64,000 nucleotides of DNA from SIG603 sp964370635 (GTDB taxonomy: Bacteria > Bacillota > Clostridia > Oscillospirales > Acutalibacteraceae). Both the position numbers and the translations under genes were made by a program. The notes beneath the pieces were generated by a model, which was given only the letters and a program-made list of their open reading frames with translations, had not been told where the DNA came from and made no database searches. The stretch's first letter is position 1; every line of letters starts with the position of its first letter. The DNA is taken from the NCBI GenBank assembly GCA_964370635.1, contig CAYJJU010000001.1, positions 144,155 to 208,154 on the forward strand. Direction: 5' to 3'. Positions 1 to 7,920 of the stretch are shown here, one piece after another.

Positions 1-831
1 GTCCTGCTCTGTAAAGCCTTCTTGGGCGTCTATCATAATAACACAAACATCGGCCCTTTCGACCGCCATTTGCGCCCTTATATTTGAGTATCTCTCAATA
101 TTATCATCAACCTTGCTTTTTCTTCTAAGGCCTGCGGTGTCTATGAATGTAAATTCGCCATGCTTATTTTCAATTAACATGTCGACCGCATCTCTTGTAG
201 TTCCTGCAATGTTTGAGACTATACATCTGTTTTCGCCCGACACTTTATTTACAAGCGAAGACTTTCCAACATTCGGTTTACCTATAATTGCAACCTTGAT
301 GTTTTCATTGTCCTCATCTTCTTCTATTTCTTTTGGGAAATAGCTTATAACTTCATCGAGCAAGTCTCCCGTGCCGTGTCCATGAACCGACGACACCGCA
401 TAGGGCTCTCCCAGTGCGAGATTATAAAACTCATAGTACTCCGGAGGTGGGTCACCTACCCTGTCGCATTTGTTTACAACTAAAATTACCGGCACCTTGC
501 TTCTTACAAGCATTGAGGCAATTTCTTCATCGGTAGACACCATTCCCGTCCTTACATCAGTCACAAAAAGTATTACATCGGCAGAATCTATCGCAAGTTG
601 CGCCTGCACCCTCATTTGTGACAAAATTACATCCTTAGACAAAGGCTCTATTCCGCCCGTGTCAATTAGGGTAAACTTATTATTTAGCCATTCGCAGTCT
701 GCAAAAATTCTATCTCTCGTAACACCCGGAGTGTCCTCTACTATAGAAATTCTTTGCCCTACTAGCTTATTAAACAGCGTCGATTTGCCGACATTTGGTC
801 GACCAACTACCGCAACTATAGGTTTTGACAT
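1..831 (-). CDS. der: Ribosome-assembly GTPase Der (EngA), C-terminal part missing
   Basis: Der is a double-domain GTPase needed for maturation of the 50S ribosomal subunit. The 277 codons present run from an ATG at 829-831 off the left window edge; the family is about 440 residues, so the end of G domain 2 and the KH-like domain lie outside. Two P-loops are visible: GRPNVGKST near residue 10 and GKPNVGKSS near residue 185. The second is followed by the G2/G3 stretch AGTTRD and DTAGLRRK. The gene follows the DUF512 gene after 13 nt, with AAGGA ahead of the ATG, so the two are probably co-transcribed. Identification is firm; the truncation is due only to the window. Confidence 0.97.
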   Translation of the reverse strand, partial: MSKPIVAVVGRPNVGKSTLFNKLVGQRISIVEDTPGVTRDRIFADCEWLNNKFTLIDTGGIEPLSKDVILSQMRVQAQLAIDSADVILFVTDVRTGMVSTDEEIASMLVRSKVPVILVVNKCDRVGDPPPEYYEFYNLALGEPYAVSSVHGHGTGDLLDEVISYFPKEIEEDEDNENIKVAIIGKPNVGKSSLVNKVSGENRCIVSNIAGTTRDAVDMLIENKHGEFTFIDTAGLRRKSKVDDNIERYSNIRAQMAVERADVCVIMIDAQEGFTEQD

Positions 832-844
832 AATTTCACATCCT

Positions 845-2164
845 TTATTTATTAAGTACGGCCCTTAGCAAATCCTCGCCCAGTGGCCCTATTTTTCTAA
901 TTTTTATATTAAGCTTTTCCGACAGCTCTTCTAAACTCATGCCGTCTAAAAAAACATCTTCATCAGACTTTAACATCACATCGGGAATTAACAACTCGTC
1001 ATACAGTTTAACATTTTTTAAAGCATTATATATGTCAATTCCTGTCAGCAGTCCGGTAACATCTACACAACCGCCAAAAAACTCATTTTTTATCCCATGA
1101 AGTTCTATACTTAAATTGTCACATTTTTCACGCACTTTGTCAAGAAGCTTATCAATAAATTTGTAAGCCGCCATTCCCGTAACACTGCTTATTTTTCGTG
1201 TTTCTTTATAGTTTTTAAAAAAACCATCTTCTTCGCACTCTTGCAGTGCGTACAAAAATTCTTCTTCCAAGTTTCTCATCATGCCCACACCGTTTTCTAT
1301 TTGGGCAAAATCTTCATAAAAATCATAATTTGGAAGCTCTCTTTTTGCTATAAGATAAAATTCATCAGACGGATAAACCGACCTTTGTCCACATGTATCT
1401 TTAATTTCATCTCCAAAGCCTTCAATAATGTCTATAACCTCTCCCGCTTCTTCTTTTGTAAAAGCGCGCAGATTATAAAGGCCTTCTCTGTATTTTGTAA
1501 GCCCCACAGGGACACAGGCAAGACTTTGCATGCTATCGCCTAGTTTAAAAAGCTCTTCTAAGGTAAATTTTAATTCTTCTCCATCATTAAGTGTTGGACA
1601 TAGCACCAACTGGCAATTAAGCTTTATCCCTGCGTCTGAGAGCATTTTTATGTATTTTATGCTGTCGCCTGCAAACTTATTTTGCATCATCTCACACCGA
1701 AGTTTAGGGTTCATTGTATGCACAGAAATATTTATAGGACTTATTTTCATCTTAATTATTCTGTCAATTTCCTTTTGTCCTATGTTTGTAAGCGTTATAT
1801 AATTTCCAAAAAGAAACGATAATCTGTCGTCGTCATCTTTAAAATAAAGGCTCTCCCTCATTCCTTTAGGAAGCTGGTCTATAAAACAAAACACGCATTT
1901 ATTTTTGCAAGAGCGCTTTTCGTCCATTAAATAACTTTTAAACTCAAGCCCTAGCGAGGCGTAAACGGATTTTTTCACCTTTACTTCATATGTCTTTTTA
2001 TAAGGGTTTGAAAGTTTTAAGGATAGCAGGGTGTCGGTTTCAAAAAATCTAAAATCCAGTATATCGTTTATCTCATTTTCATTAATGCTAATAAGGGTAT
2101 CACCGTCTGAAATACCCAATTTTTTCGCTATACTATTTTCTGAAACTTTAGCAATCTTGACCAT
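845..2164 (-). CDS. DUF512 family protein (PDZ domain plus radical-SAM-like Fe-S domain)
   Basis: This 439-residue protein starts at an ATG preceded by AAGGAGA. Residues 1-65 look like a PDZ domain (VSENSIAKKLGISDGDTLISI). They are followed by a cysteine cluster, SCKNKCVFCFIDQLPKGMR, with C-x3-C-x2-C spacing as in radical SAM enzymes. The remainder matches the DUF512 C-terminal region, including a conserved GGCVDVTGLLTG stretch. The family is common in Clostridia and often sits beside der, as here, but its substrate is unknown. A cytosolic Fe-S protein is inferred; I assign no reaction. Confidence 0.88.
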   Translation of the reverse strand: MVKIAKVSENSIAKKLGISDGDTLISINENEINDILDFRFFETDTLLSLKLSNPYKKTYEVKVKKSVYASLGLEFKSYLMDEKRSCKNKCVFCFIDQLPKGMRESLYFKDDDDRLSFLFGNYITLTNIGQKEIDRIIKMKISPINISVHTMNPKLRCEMMQNKFAGDSIKYIKMLSDAGIKLNCQLVLCPTLNDGEELKFTLEELFKLGDSMQSLACVPVGLTKYREGLYNLRAFTKEEAGEVIDIIEGFGDEIKDTCGQRSVYPSDEFYLIAKRELPNYDFYEDFAQIENGVGMMRNLEEEFLYALQECEEDGFFKNYKETRKISSVTGMAAYKFIDKLLDKVREKCDNLSIELHGIKNEFFGGCVDVTGLLTGIDIYNALKNVKLYDELLIPDVMLKSDEDVFLDGMSLEELSEKLNIKIRKIGPLGEDLLRAVLNK

Positions 2165-2180
2165 GTCAATTTATCTCCTT

Positions 2181-2213
2181 AAAACAAAATAGAGAAGAGG
2201 AAACCCCTTCTCT
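2181..2213 (-). terminator. Rho-independent terminator downstream of rpmF
   Basis: On the minus strand AGAGAAGGGG and CCTCTTCTCT form a stem with a TTT loop (2191-2213), followed by a T-rich run ATTTTGTTTT. It lies between rpmF and the DUF512 gene, so yceD-rpmF probably forms its own transcript with some read-through. Confidence 0.75.
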
Positions 2214-2229
2214 ATCCGGCTAAACAAAA

Positions 2230-2412
2230 TTATGCTTCTTTGCTTACAACTTGTCTTCCATTGTAATAACCACAAGCGCCACATACTCTATGAGGTGTCT
2301 TGTAATCTCCACATTGTGAGCATTTCATAAGGGCAGGCGCGCTAATTTTCCAAACATTGGAACGTCTTTTGTTTTGTCTTGCGCTGGATACTTTCGCCTT
2401 TGGTACAGCCAT
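2230..2412 (-). CDS. rpmF: 50S ribosomal protein L32
   Basis: A 60-residue protein beginning MAVPKAKVSSARQNKRRS, the usual start of bacterial L32. Four zinc-ligand cysteines are present in two pairs (CSQC and CGAC), so this is the zinc-binding form of L32 rather than the zinc-free paralogue. The ATG is preceded by AGGAGGTG. It lies 29 nt downstream of yceD, the classic yceD-rpmF arrangement. Confidence 0.97.
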   Translation of the reverse strand: MAVPKAKVSSARQNKRRSNVWKISAPALMKCSQCGDYKTPHRVCGACGYYNGRQVVSKEA

Positions 2413-2441
2413 GGCTTAGCACCTCCTCTTTCTATTATAAT

Positions 2442-2936
2442 TCATTGTATCAGGCTTTTAAGAACCTCTAAACGAGGGTCGGTCTGATTTTTGTTGCAAT
2501 TACAGCTTTCGCTGTTAAGATTTGCTCCACAAGTAGAGCAAAGTCCTTTACAATCTTCTTTACAGATATATTTAGTCGGCAATTCAAGTATGATGTCAGA
2601 ATATAAAAGTTCATCTAAATTCATATCTTTTTCATCTACCTGAATGTACGTAAGATCGTCGTCTTCGTTTAAATCTAAAACCAAGGTGTGAGATACTCTA
2701 GTTTTACATTTTTGCAAAGTGTCTTCCATACATCTGTTGCACGGCATACTAAAATCATATGAAAGCTCTATTTCCAGCAAAGCTGAGCTATGCCCTGATG
2801 TAAGCTTTCCTTTAGCGAAAATCGGTGAGACAAAAGGATAATATCCATCAATCTCTACTTCTTTCAAACTAAAGCTGTAGTCTATATTAAGCGGCGCCTC
2901 GGCACCAGAAATATATTTTTTAAAATTAATAAACAT
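2442..2936 (-). CDS. yceD: YceD/DUF177 family protein (23S rRNA accumulation)
   Basis: The 164-residue protein shows the DUF177 signature: a CNRC pair near residue 68 and a C-terminal cluster CKEDCKGLCSTCGANLNSES, likely metal-binding. Family members upstream of rpmF are linked to 23S rRNA and large-subunit accumulation. The start is an ATG with GAGGT ahead. Position directly upstream of rpmF supports the assignment. Confidence 0.9.
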   Translation of the reverse strand: MFINFKKYISGAEAPLNIDYSFSLKEVEIDGYYPFVSPIFAKGKLTSGHSSALLEIELSYDFSMPCNRCMEDTLQKCKTRVSHTLVLDLNEDDDLTYIQVDEKDMNLDELLYSDIILELPTKYICKEDCKGLCSTCGANLNSESCNCNKNQTDPRLEVLKSLIQ

Positions 2937-3049
2937 AAGTTTACCTCATACCGTACTGAAATATTATAATGATTTTCTCTTAATTTGTCAAGTTAAATAT
3001 TTCTCATTTTACTACAAAATAAAATTTATTACCTTATAATTCCAAATGC

Positions 3050-3083
3050 GTAAAAAAATGAGCTTTACCGCCCATTTTTTTAC
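3050..3083 (-). terminator. Terminator after the P-loop gene
   Basis: Stem GTAAAAAAATG (3050-3060) pairs with CATTTTTTTAC (3073-3083). In the minus direction the stem ends in a T-run. It closes the pgi/P-loop transcript, 20 nt beyond the stop codon at 3102. Confidence 0.75.
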
Positions 3084-3101
3084 ACTTATTAAAGCTTGAT
3101 A

Positions 3102-3515
3102 TTATTTAAGAATTTTGTCTGCAATAGATGCAGGTATCTCAGTTTCATCTGCTGAAACCGATAATACTATTTTAATATTTGCAGTGTTTTCAAGCGCTTC
3201 AACTTTTAACACGAAAGACTCAAGAGCCTCCATGTCACTTCCTATAACTTTTAAAGTTGAGTCTAAAAGGATGTCTGTGATATCATAGTTTTCTGCACAA
3301 ATTCCGCTTATAAATCCATATAGAGCATCAGCGCCCTTTATTTTATAAGCATCAAGGTCGATAAGCCTTGCCTCATGAGATATATCATATGTAAGTTTTA
3401 AGCCTTTCTCGATTACAACCACATTGCCCTTTGAAGTTTCTAGTGCTGTATTTGCGCATGAAATAAGTCTTTTTGTTTTGCCTGATCCTTTTTTACCAAC
3501 AAGTAAATTAATCAT
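3102..3515 (-). CDS. Small P-loop protein of unknown function
   Basis: The start chosen is the ATG at 3513-3515, which has AGGAGG 8 nt upstream and gives MINLLVGKKGSGKT. A longer reading from 3554 would bury this ribosome binding site. The 137-residue product has a Walker A motif, GKKGSGKT, at residues 7-14, a hydrophobic strand ITDILLDSTLKVIG that may hold the Walker B aspartate, and no other domain. It lies 53 nt after pgi and is probably co-transcribed. Short P-loop proteins like this are common in Clostridia, but I know no function. Confidence 0.8.
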   Translation of the reverse strand: MINLLVGKKGSGKTKRLISCANTALETSKGNVVVIEKGLKLTYDISHEARLIDLDAYKIKGADALYGFISGICAENYDITDILLDSTLKVIGSDMEALESFVLKVEALENTANIKIVLSVSADETEIPASIADKILK

Positions 3516-3568
3516 TATTTGTTCCTCCTGTATATTTAATTTCCGTGCACGCACGGTTTTTGCTAAAA

Positions 3569-4909
3569 TTATTTTGAAAGTCTAGCCTCAAGCACAGCTT
3601 TCTCGTCCTCATAGCCCGGTTTGCCTAAAAGAGCAAACATGTTTTTCTTGTAACTTTCAACTCCGGGTTGGTCAAATGGATTTACTCCAAGCATATATCC
3701 TGATATCGCACAAGCTTTTTCAAAGAAATATACAAGTTGTCCGTAAGTTTCCTCTGAAAAGTCTTTTGCCTTAATGACGATGTTTGGAACTCCTCCGTCG
3801 TTATGTGCTAAAAGAGTGCCTTCAAATGCTTTTTCATTTACATATGCCATTGTTTTGCCTTCAAGGAAATTTAGTCCGTCCACGTCTGTGGGGTCATTGC
3901 CTATTACAATTTCATGCTTTGGTGTTTCAAATAGCATTACAGTCTCAAATATAAAACGTCTGCCGTCTTGAATGTATTGACCCATGGAGTGTAAATCTGT
4001 CGAGAATACAACCGATGCAGGGAATAAACCTTTTTGGTCCTTGCCCTCACTCTCGCCGTAAAGTTGTTTCCACCATTCATTCATCATTGTGTAGCATGGC
4101 TCATAACTTACCATAAGCTCTGTAGTCTTGCCTTTATTGTATAGTATGTTTCTTATTGCCGCATATTTATAGCAGTCGTTTTCGTTTAAGCAAGGATTAC
4201 TATAAAGCTCTTGGCCCTTCTTAGCACCTGCCATAATTTTGTCGATATCCGCACCGCTTACAGCTATTGGTAAAAGTCCTACGGCTGTCAAAACAGAAAA
4301 TCTTCCGCCTACATCGTCGGGCACTACAAAGCTTTCATAACCTTCTTTATCGGCCAGCTGTTTAAGCGTGCCTCTTGCCTTGTCTGTAGTGCAGTAAATT
4401 CTATTTTTAGCTTCCTCTTTACCGTACTTTTTCTCTAAAATTTCACGGAAAACTCTAAAAGCTATTGCAGGCTCTGTAGTTGTTCCTGATTTTGAAATCA
4501 TGTTAATAGAAATATCTCTGCCTTCACAAAGCGCCACAAGCTCTGCTAGTGCTGAGGAGCTTATGCTGTTTCCTGTGTAGTAAATGTCAGGTGTGTCTTT
4601 TTTCATTGCATTGTAGTTTTCTGATTTTAAGAAATCCACCGCAGCCCTTGCACCTAAGTAAGAGCCGCCTATGCCTATTACTATAAACACTTCTGAATTT
4701 TCTTTAATTCTTTTTGCGGCCGCCTTAATTCTTGCAAATTCTTCTTTGTCATAATCTGTTGGAAGTGTTGTCCAACCTAAAAAATCATTGCCGGGGCCTT
4801 TTTTTGAATTTAATAGCTCATGAGCATTTCTGACTTGCGTCGCAATAGAGCTGTATTCATCTTCTCTGATAAAGCTTTTCAAATAGCTACTTTCTAATTT
4901 TAATGACAT
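3569..4909 (-). CDS. pgi: Glucose-6-phosphate isomerase
   Basis: This enzyme interconverts glucose 6-phosphate and fructose 6-phosphate in glycolysis and gluconeogenesis. The 446-residue length fits the Bacillus-type PGI. Visible motifs are GIGGSYLGARA (near residue 80), the sugar-phosphate loop SKSGTTTEPA (near 139), and the C-terminal region around NPFDQPGVESYKK, which carries the catalytic lysine of the family. A promoter-like TTGCAA-N17-TAAAAT lies upstream (about 4968-4996 on the minus strand). The rest of lower glycolysis (pgk-tpiA-gpmI) is 12 kb away. Confidence 0.97.
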   Translation of the reverse strand: MSLKLESSYLKSFIREDEYSSIATQVRNAHELLNSKKGPGNDFLGWTTLPTDYDKEEFARIKAAAKRIKENSEVFIVIGIGGSYLGARAAVDFLKSENYNAMKKDTPDIYYTGNSISSSALAELVALCEGRDISINMISKSGTTTEPAIAFRVFREILEKKYGKEEAKNRIYCTTDKARGTLKQLADKEGYESFVVPDDVGGRFSVLTAVGLLPIAVSGADIDKIMAGAKKGQELYSNPCLNENDCYKYAAIRNILYNKGKTTELMVSYEPCYTMMNEWWKQLYGESEGKDQKGLFPASVVFSTDLHSMGQYIQDGRRFIFETVMLFETPKHEIVIGNDPTDVDGLNFLEGKTMAYVNEKAFEGTLLAHNDGGVPNIVIKAKDFSEETYGQLVYFFEKACAISGYMLGVNPFDQPGVESYKKNMFALLGKPGYEDEKAVLEARLSK

Positions 4910-5079
4910 AATATACCATCCTTTTGTTGCATTTAAAATTGAATAAATTACTTTATGTTCCTATTTTACAATAAAGTTTTAAAATTTGCAAGTGGAATAA
5001 TATAATTTACTTTTAGTTAATATGTATATTGATTAAAAATGTACAAACCCTTTTTATCCAGACCGTAAGACAATGCAGT

Positions 5080-5112
5080 GAGAGGACCGCAACAAAACGT
5101 CGCAGTCCTCTC
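5080..5112 (-). terminator. Hairpin downstream of the membrane protein gene
   Basis: GAGAGGAC (5080-5087) pairs perfectly with GTCCTCTC (5105-5112), and the inner bases CGC/GCG can extend it. It lies 7 nt past the stop codon of the minus-strand membrane protein gene. No clear T-run follows, so it may be a processing or weak termination hairpin. Confidence 0.5.
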
Positions 5113-5118
5113 ATTATA

Positions 5119-6018
5119 CTAAAATTCAGATTTTGAAACCGGTGGATTTTTAAACCTTTTTCCTCTATATGGCATTCCAAATTCCGTGATATCACGAAGC
5201 TCACTATACGAAAACAGCATGAAAGTTGGAACTTGTAAAAATGCAGCCGTCATTATGATTTGAAGGTCTATCGGAATACAAGTAGAATAATTTACATTTA
5301 AAAAATATAATACCAAATTAGATATGCAGTATGCAAAACCTATACAAATGGCAACGGATGAAAATATTTTCACTTTATTTTGGCAGGCCCTGCCCTTAAC
5401 TATGTCTGACACATATGCCGCCTTGTTTATTTGGAACAATAAAATCGAGCAAGCACTGAGCAGAATATAGGCGTTCTCAACAGGGAAAATCGACACCGAA
5501 TATTTAATAAAAATAAACGAAACAAACATTAATCCCCATAAGGATGGAATTAGCTCAAGCAGTTGATATTTAGTAAAAACATTGTCTTTGCCTAAAAAAT
5601 ACATTATGGCACAAAACACGCTGTAAAGCGCAAAAACTGCCGTTGCAATCACAAAGGGAACTCTCAAATCGGGTAAATCATTCACAACGACAGAGCTGTT
5701 TAAGCAGTCTGCCACATAGGAATTATACATAAGCCACGAACCCGCTCCAAGGCTTACTGCGCTTATAAAATAAGATATGGCAAGCGGAATATTCTTGCCC
5801 TGTTTATATGCCGAAATTTGTATTTTTTGCCTTACTGCAACAACCGTTCTAACTATCAAAACCACTACGCATAGGAGTAATCCTATCAGGGATAAAAACT
5901 CAAAATTTGTAAAAAAACCGACATTTCTGTCGAAAAAAAACAAGAAATCAGCCACTCTAAGCCCTGCAACAAGGACTGCGGCTATGCAGGCAGTAACGCC
6001 CGCTGTACGTATATTCAT
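5119..6018 (-). CDS. Polytopic membrane protein of unknown function
   Basis: The ATG at 6016-6018 is preferred to an upstream start at 6063 because GAGAGG lies 8 nt before it. The 299-residue product has about eight hydrophobic segments spread along its whole length, for example AGVTACIAAVLVAGLRV at the N-terminus and LSLIGLLLCVVVLIVRTVV near residue 45. A short basic C-terminal tail follows (YRGKRFKNPP). I recognise no family motif. It is a single-gene unit flanked by pgi, transcribed in the same direction, and a divergent gene. Confidence 0.75.
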   Translation of the reverse strand: MNIRTAGVTACIAAVLVAGLRVADFLFFFDRNVGFFTNFEFLSLIGLLLCVVVLIVRTVVAVRQKIQISAYKQGKNIPLAISYFISAVSLGAGSWLMYNSYVADCLNSSVVVNDLPDLRVPFVIATAVFALYSVFCAIMYFLGKDNVFTKYQLLELIPSLWGLMFVSFIFIKYSVSIFPVENAYILLSACSILLFQINKAAYVSDIVKGRACQNKVKIFSSVAICIGFAYCISNLVLYFLNVNYSTCIPIDLQIIMTAAFLQVPTFMLFSYSELRDITEFGMPYRGKRFKNPPVSKSEF

Positions 6019-6235
6019 GGGAAAATCCCTCTCTTTATATAGTAAAAATTTATACTGTAACACAAGATAAATTGTAAAAATTTAAATAATCAAATTAAAT
6101 ATGTTCTAATGATAACACAAAAAGCAATTTAAATAAATAGGAAATTCTCAATTTAGTCGAAAAAAAATCTGTGATAATAAAGCTTTTTTTAGTAAAAATC
6201 ACAAAAAATTTAAATTAGAAAAGCGTGTGATTTTA

Positions 6236-6264
6236 TTGACTGCTACATCGTTTTGGAGTATTAT
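6236..6264 (+). promoter_or_regulatory. Predicted sigma-A-type promoter for the 6299 gene
   Basis: TTGACT (6236-6241), a 17-bp spacer and TATTAT (6259-6264), ending 34 nt before the ATG at 6299. Confidence 0.6.
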
Positions 6265-6298
6265 AAAATTAAAAGTAAAGAGATAGGAAAATTTTATT

Positions 6299-7633
6299 AT
6301 GAAAAAGGGATTAAAGCTTGAAAAAGTCAGTAGATTTTTGAGTACTTATACTACAAGCATCAGTTTTTTCGTGCAAACCATAGTAAGCCTTGCAGTCGGA
6401 ATACTGCTACTTATCAACGGCAATTTTGTGATAAATCAAGTAAGCAATGTGCTTGCCTTGTACTTTGCCTTTATTTCGGTGCTACTTATTGTCGAATTTT
6501 TTAATGCTAAGGCAAAAAAAGATAGGGTCGACAAGGTAGTTCGGCTTGTAATTTTTATTTTTCTGATTATCATTTTAGGCATGGACTTTAACATTACCGG
6601 TCTAATTTTCCAAATTATAATGATTTTTTGGGTATCTGTGCTTGCGATAAGCAAATTTGTGAGTTTTTTACTATACAGAAAAGAAAAAACCTCCGCCCCT
6701 ATACGATATTTGTTATCCACCGCAATCAACCTGTTTTTCGCCTTTTACTTCGGATTTAACAGCTCGGCAATAATAACTTTGTCGGCACTTTACTTGATTA
6801 TTTCTTCGCTTGCTACATTTTTAGACGGGCTTTCCTCGGCCATTCCGGACCCTAAGAAAAATCGCCTAAAAAGCAAGATAAGACTAGCTCCACCAACGCT
6901 CATAGCGGCGTTTATTCCCCTAAGATTACTAAACGATGTCAACGAATTTTTCAAAGCGAAAACCATCGACGATGAGCAGCTTTCGGTAAAAAGAGGCGAT
7001 GCAAAACCCAATGTCGAGGTCTTTGTCCATGTGGCAGATAGGATTTCAGGAATTAGCGGGCATGTTGATTTAGCAATCAATGACACGGTGTACTGCTATG
7101 GAATTTACGACACCGACAGCCTAAAATTTGGCGGAACCATGGGACATGGAGTCTTGTACACCGTCGAGGGCAAGGACAAATACATAGATTTTTGCAAGTC
7201 AAAAAACGACGAAATGCTCGTGGGTTTTGGACTAGTACTAAGCGAAGAAGAAATCAAAAAAATGCAAGAAAAATTTTCAAAAATTATGGAGCGCACCTAT
7301 AAATGGGAAAGCAAATACGAAAGGGCGAAAACTTCCGAGGAAAAAGAAAAAACAGACGACTATGCAAGTCATCTGTATAAGCATACGAAGGCAAAATTTT
7401 ACAAATTTAAGAAAGGTTCATATAAATATTACTGGGTTTTGGGAACTAACTGCGTGAAATTTGCAGACGAGCTCTTGCGCGCAAGCGGTATGAACACCAT
7501 TGTTTCAGGTATTGTCGCCCCCGGTACGTATTATTATTTTTTAAACAACGAGTTTGTAAACGGCAACCCTATAGTAGTTTCACGTAACGTTTATATTAAA
7601 AAAGAAAATTTAAAATTGAAAATCCAGCCCTAA
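6299..7633 (+). CDS. Membrane-anchored protein with a circularly permuted papain-like (NlpC/P60-type) domain
   Basis: A 444-residue protein. Residues about 15-190 contain some five or six membrane segments resembling the HdeD/DUF308 layout. A basic linker (PDPKKNRLKSKIR) follows, then a soluble domain from about residue 235. In that domain a His comes first (SGHVDLAI, His255) and a Cys later (GTNCVKFADELL, Cys385). This order matches permuted NlpC/P60 and LRAT-like hydrolases such as YiiX, which act on amide or ester bonds. A lysine/glutamate-rich stretch (residues 315-365) separates the two. The enzymatic role is inferred from residue order only. The start ATG follows GATAGG. Confidence 0.65.
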   Translation: MKKGLKLEKVSRFLSTYTTSISFFVQTIVSLAVGILLLINGNFVINQVSNVLALYFAFISVLLIVEFFNAKAKKDRVDKVVRLVIFIFLIIILGMDFNITGLIFQIIMIFWVSVLAISKFVSFLLYRKEKTSAPIRYLLSTAINLFFAFYFGFNSSAIITLSALYLIISSLATFLDGLSSAIPDPKKNRLKSKIRLAPPTLIAAFIPLRLLNDVNEFFKAKTIDDEQLSVKRGDAKPNVEVFVHVADRISGISGHVDLAINDTVYCYGIYDTDSLKFGGTMGHGVLYTVEGKDKYIDFCKSKNDEMLVGFGLVLSEEEIKKMQEKFSKIMERTYKWESKYERAKTSEEKEKTDDYASHLYKHTKAKFYKFKKGSYKYYWVLGTNCVKFADELLRASGMNTIVSGIVAPGTYYYFLNNEFVNGNPIVVSRNVYIKKENLKLKIQP

Positions 7634-7656
7634 AAATCGAATTTATCGGCAAAATA

Positions 7657-7795
7657 TTAAAAGTTTTACTAAATTTTTTTCAAAAAATTTCGGGTACTTA
7701 GGGCTGAGCCCTAAGGCGTTTTCCGCAGAAAACGAAATCTTTTGCCTTAGAAGAGCATTTTTGAAGGTGAATTTTGCCCTAAAAGGGCAAAAGAG
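7657..7795 (+). repeat. Dispersed three-hairpin repeat, copy A
   Basis: About 140 bp shared with 58631-58770 in the same orientation, at roughly 90 percent identity by eye. Three inverted repeats occur in order: CTTAGGGCT/AGCCCTAAG, CGTTTTC/GAAAACG and TTTTGCCCT/AGGGCAAAA. An outer pairing CTAAGGC with GCCTTAG encloses hairpin 2 and competes with hairpin 1. It begins 24 nt after the stop codon of a plus-strand gene and faces gltA. An ORF read across it on the minus strand is not conserved at the protein level. Confidence 0.75.
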
Positions 7796-7878
7796 GAAAG
7801 TTTTTGCGATAGAAAAAATTTCCTTAGACCTACCCATTTGAAAAACTTTTTTCCTAACAGAAGTTTTTCGACAGTCTA

Positions 7879-7905
7879 AAATCTCAGCCAAAACGGCTGA
7901 GATTT
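7879..7905. terminator. Bidirectional terminator between the 6299 gene and gltA
   Basis: AAATCTCAGCC (7879-7889) and GGCTGAGATTT (7895-7905) form a perfect stem with a 5-nt loop. A T-run follows on the plus strand and T-rich sequence on the minus strand. It is 16 nt from the gltA stop codon. The flank at 7863-7876 is GTTTTTCGACAGTC, also found at 38367-38380. Confidence 0.8.
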
Positions 7906-7920
7906 TTTATATCATTTAAT

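Noticed and set aside
7643..7891. Minus-strand open frame across repeat copy A, similar to one at 58428-58754 (shared peptide with ISFSAENALG)
   Set aside because: Base differences between the copies fall mostly on amino-acid-changing positions (E/G, Y/C, L/H, A/T), while hairpin pairing is kept. No ribosome binding site. The similarity reflects the repeat, not a gene.
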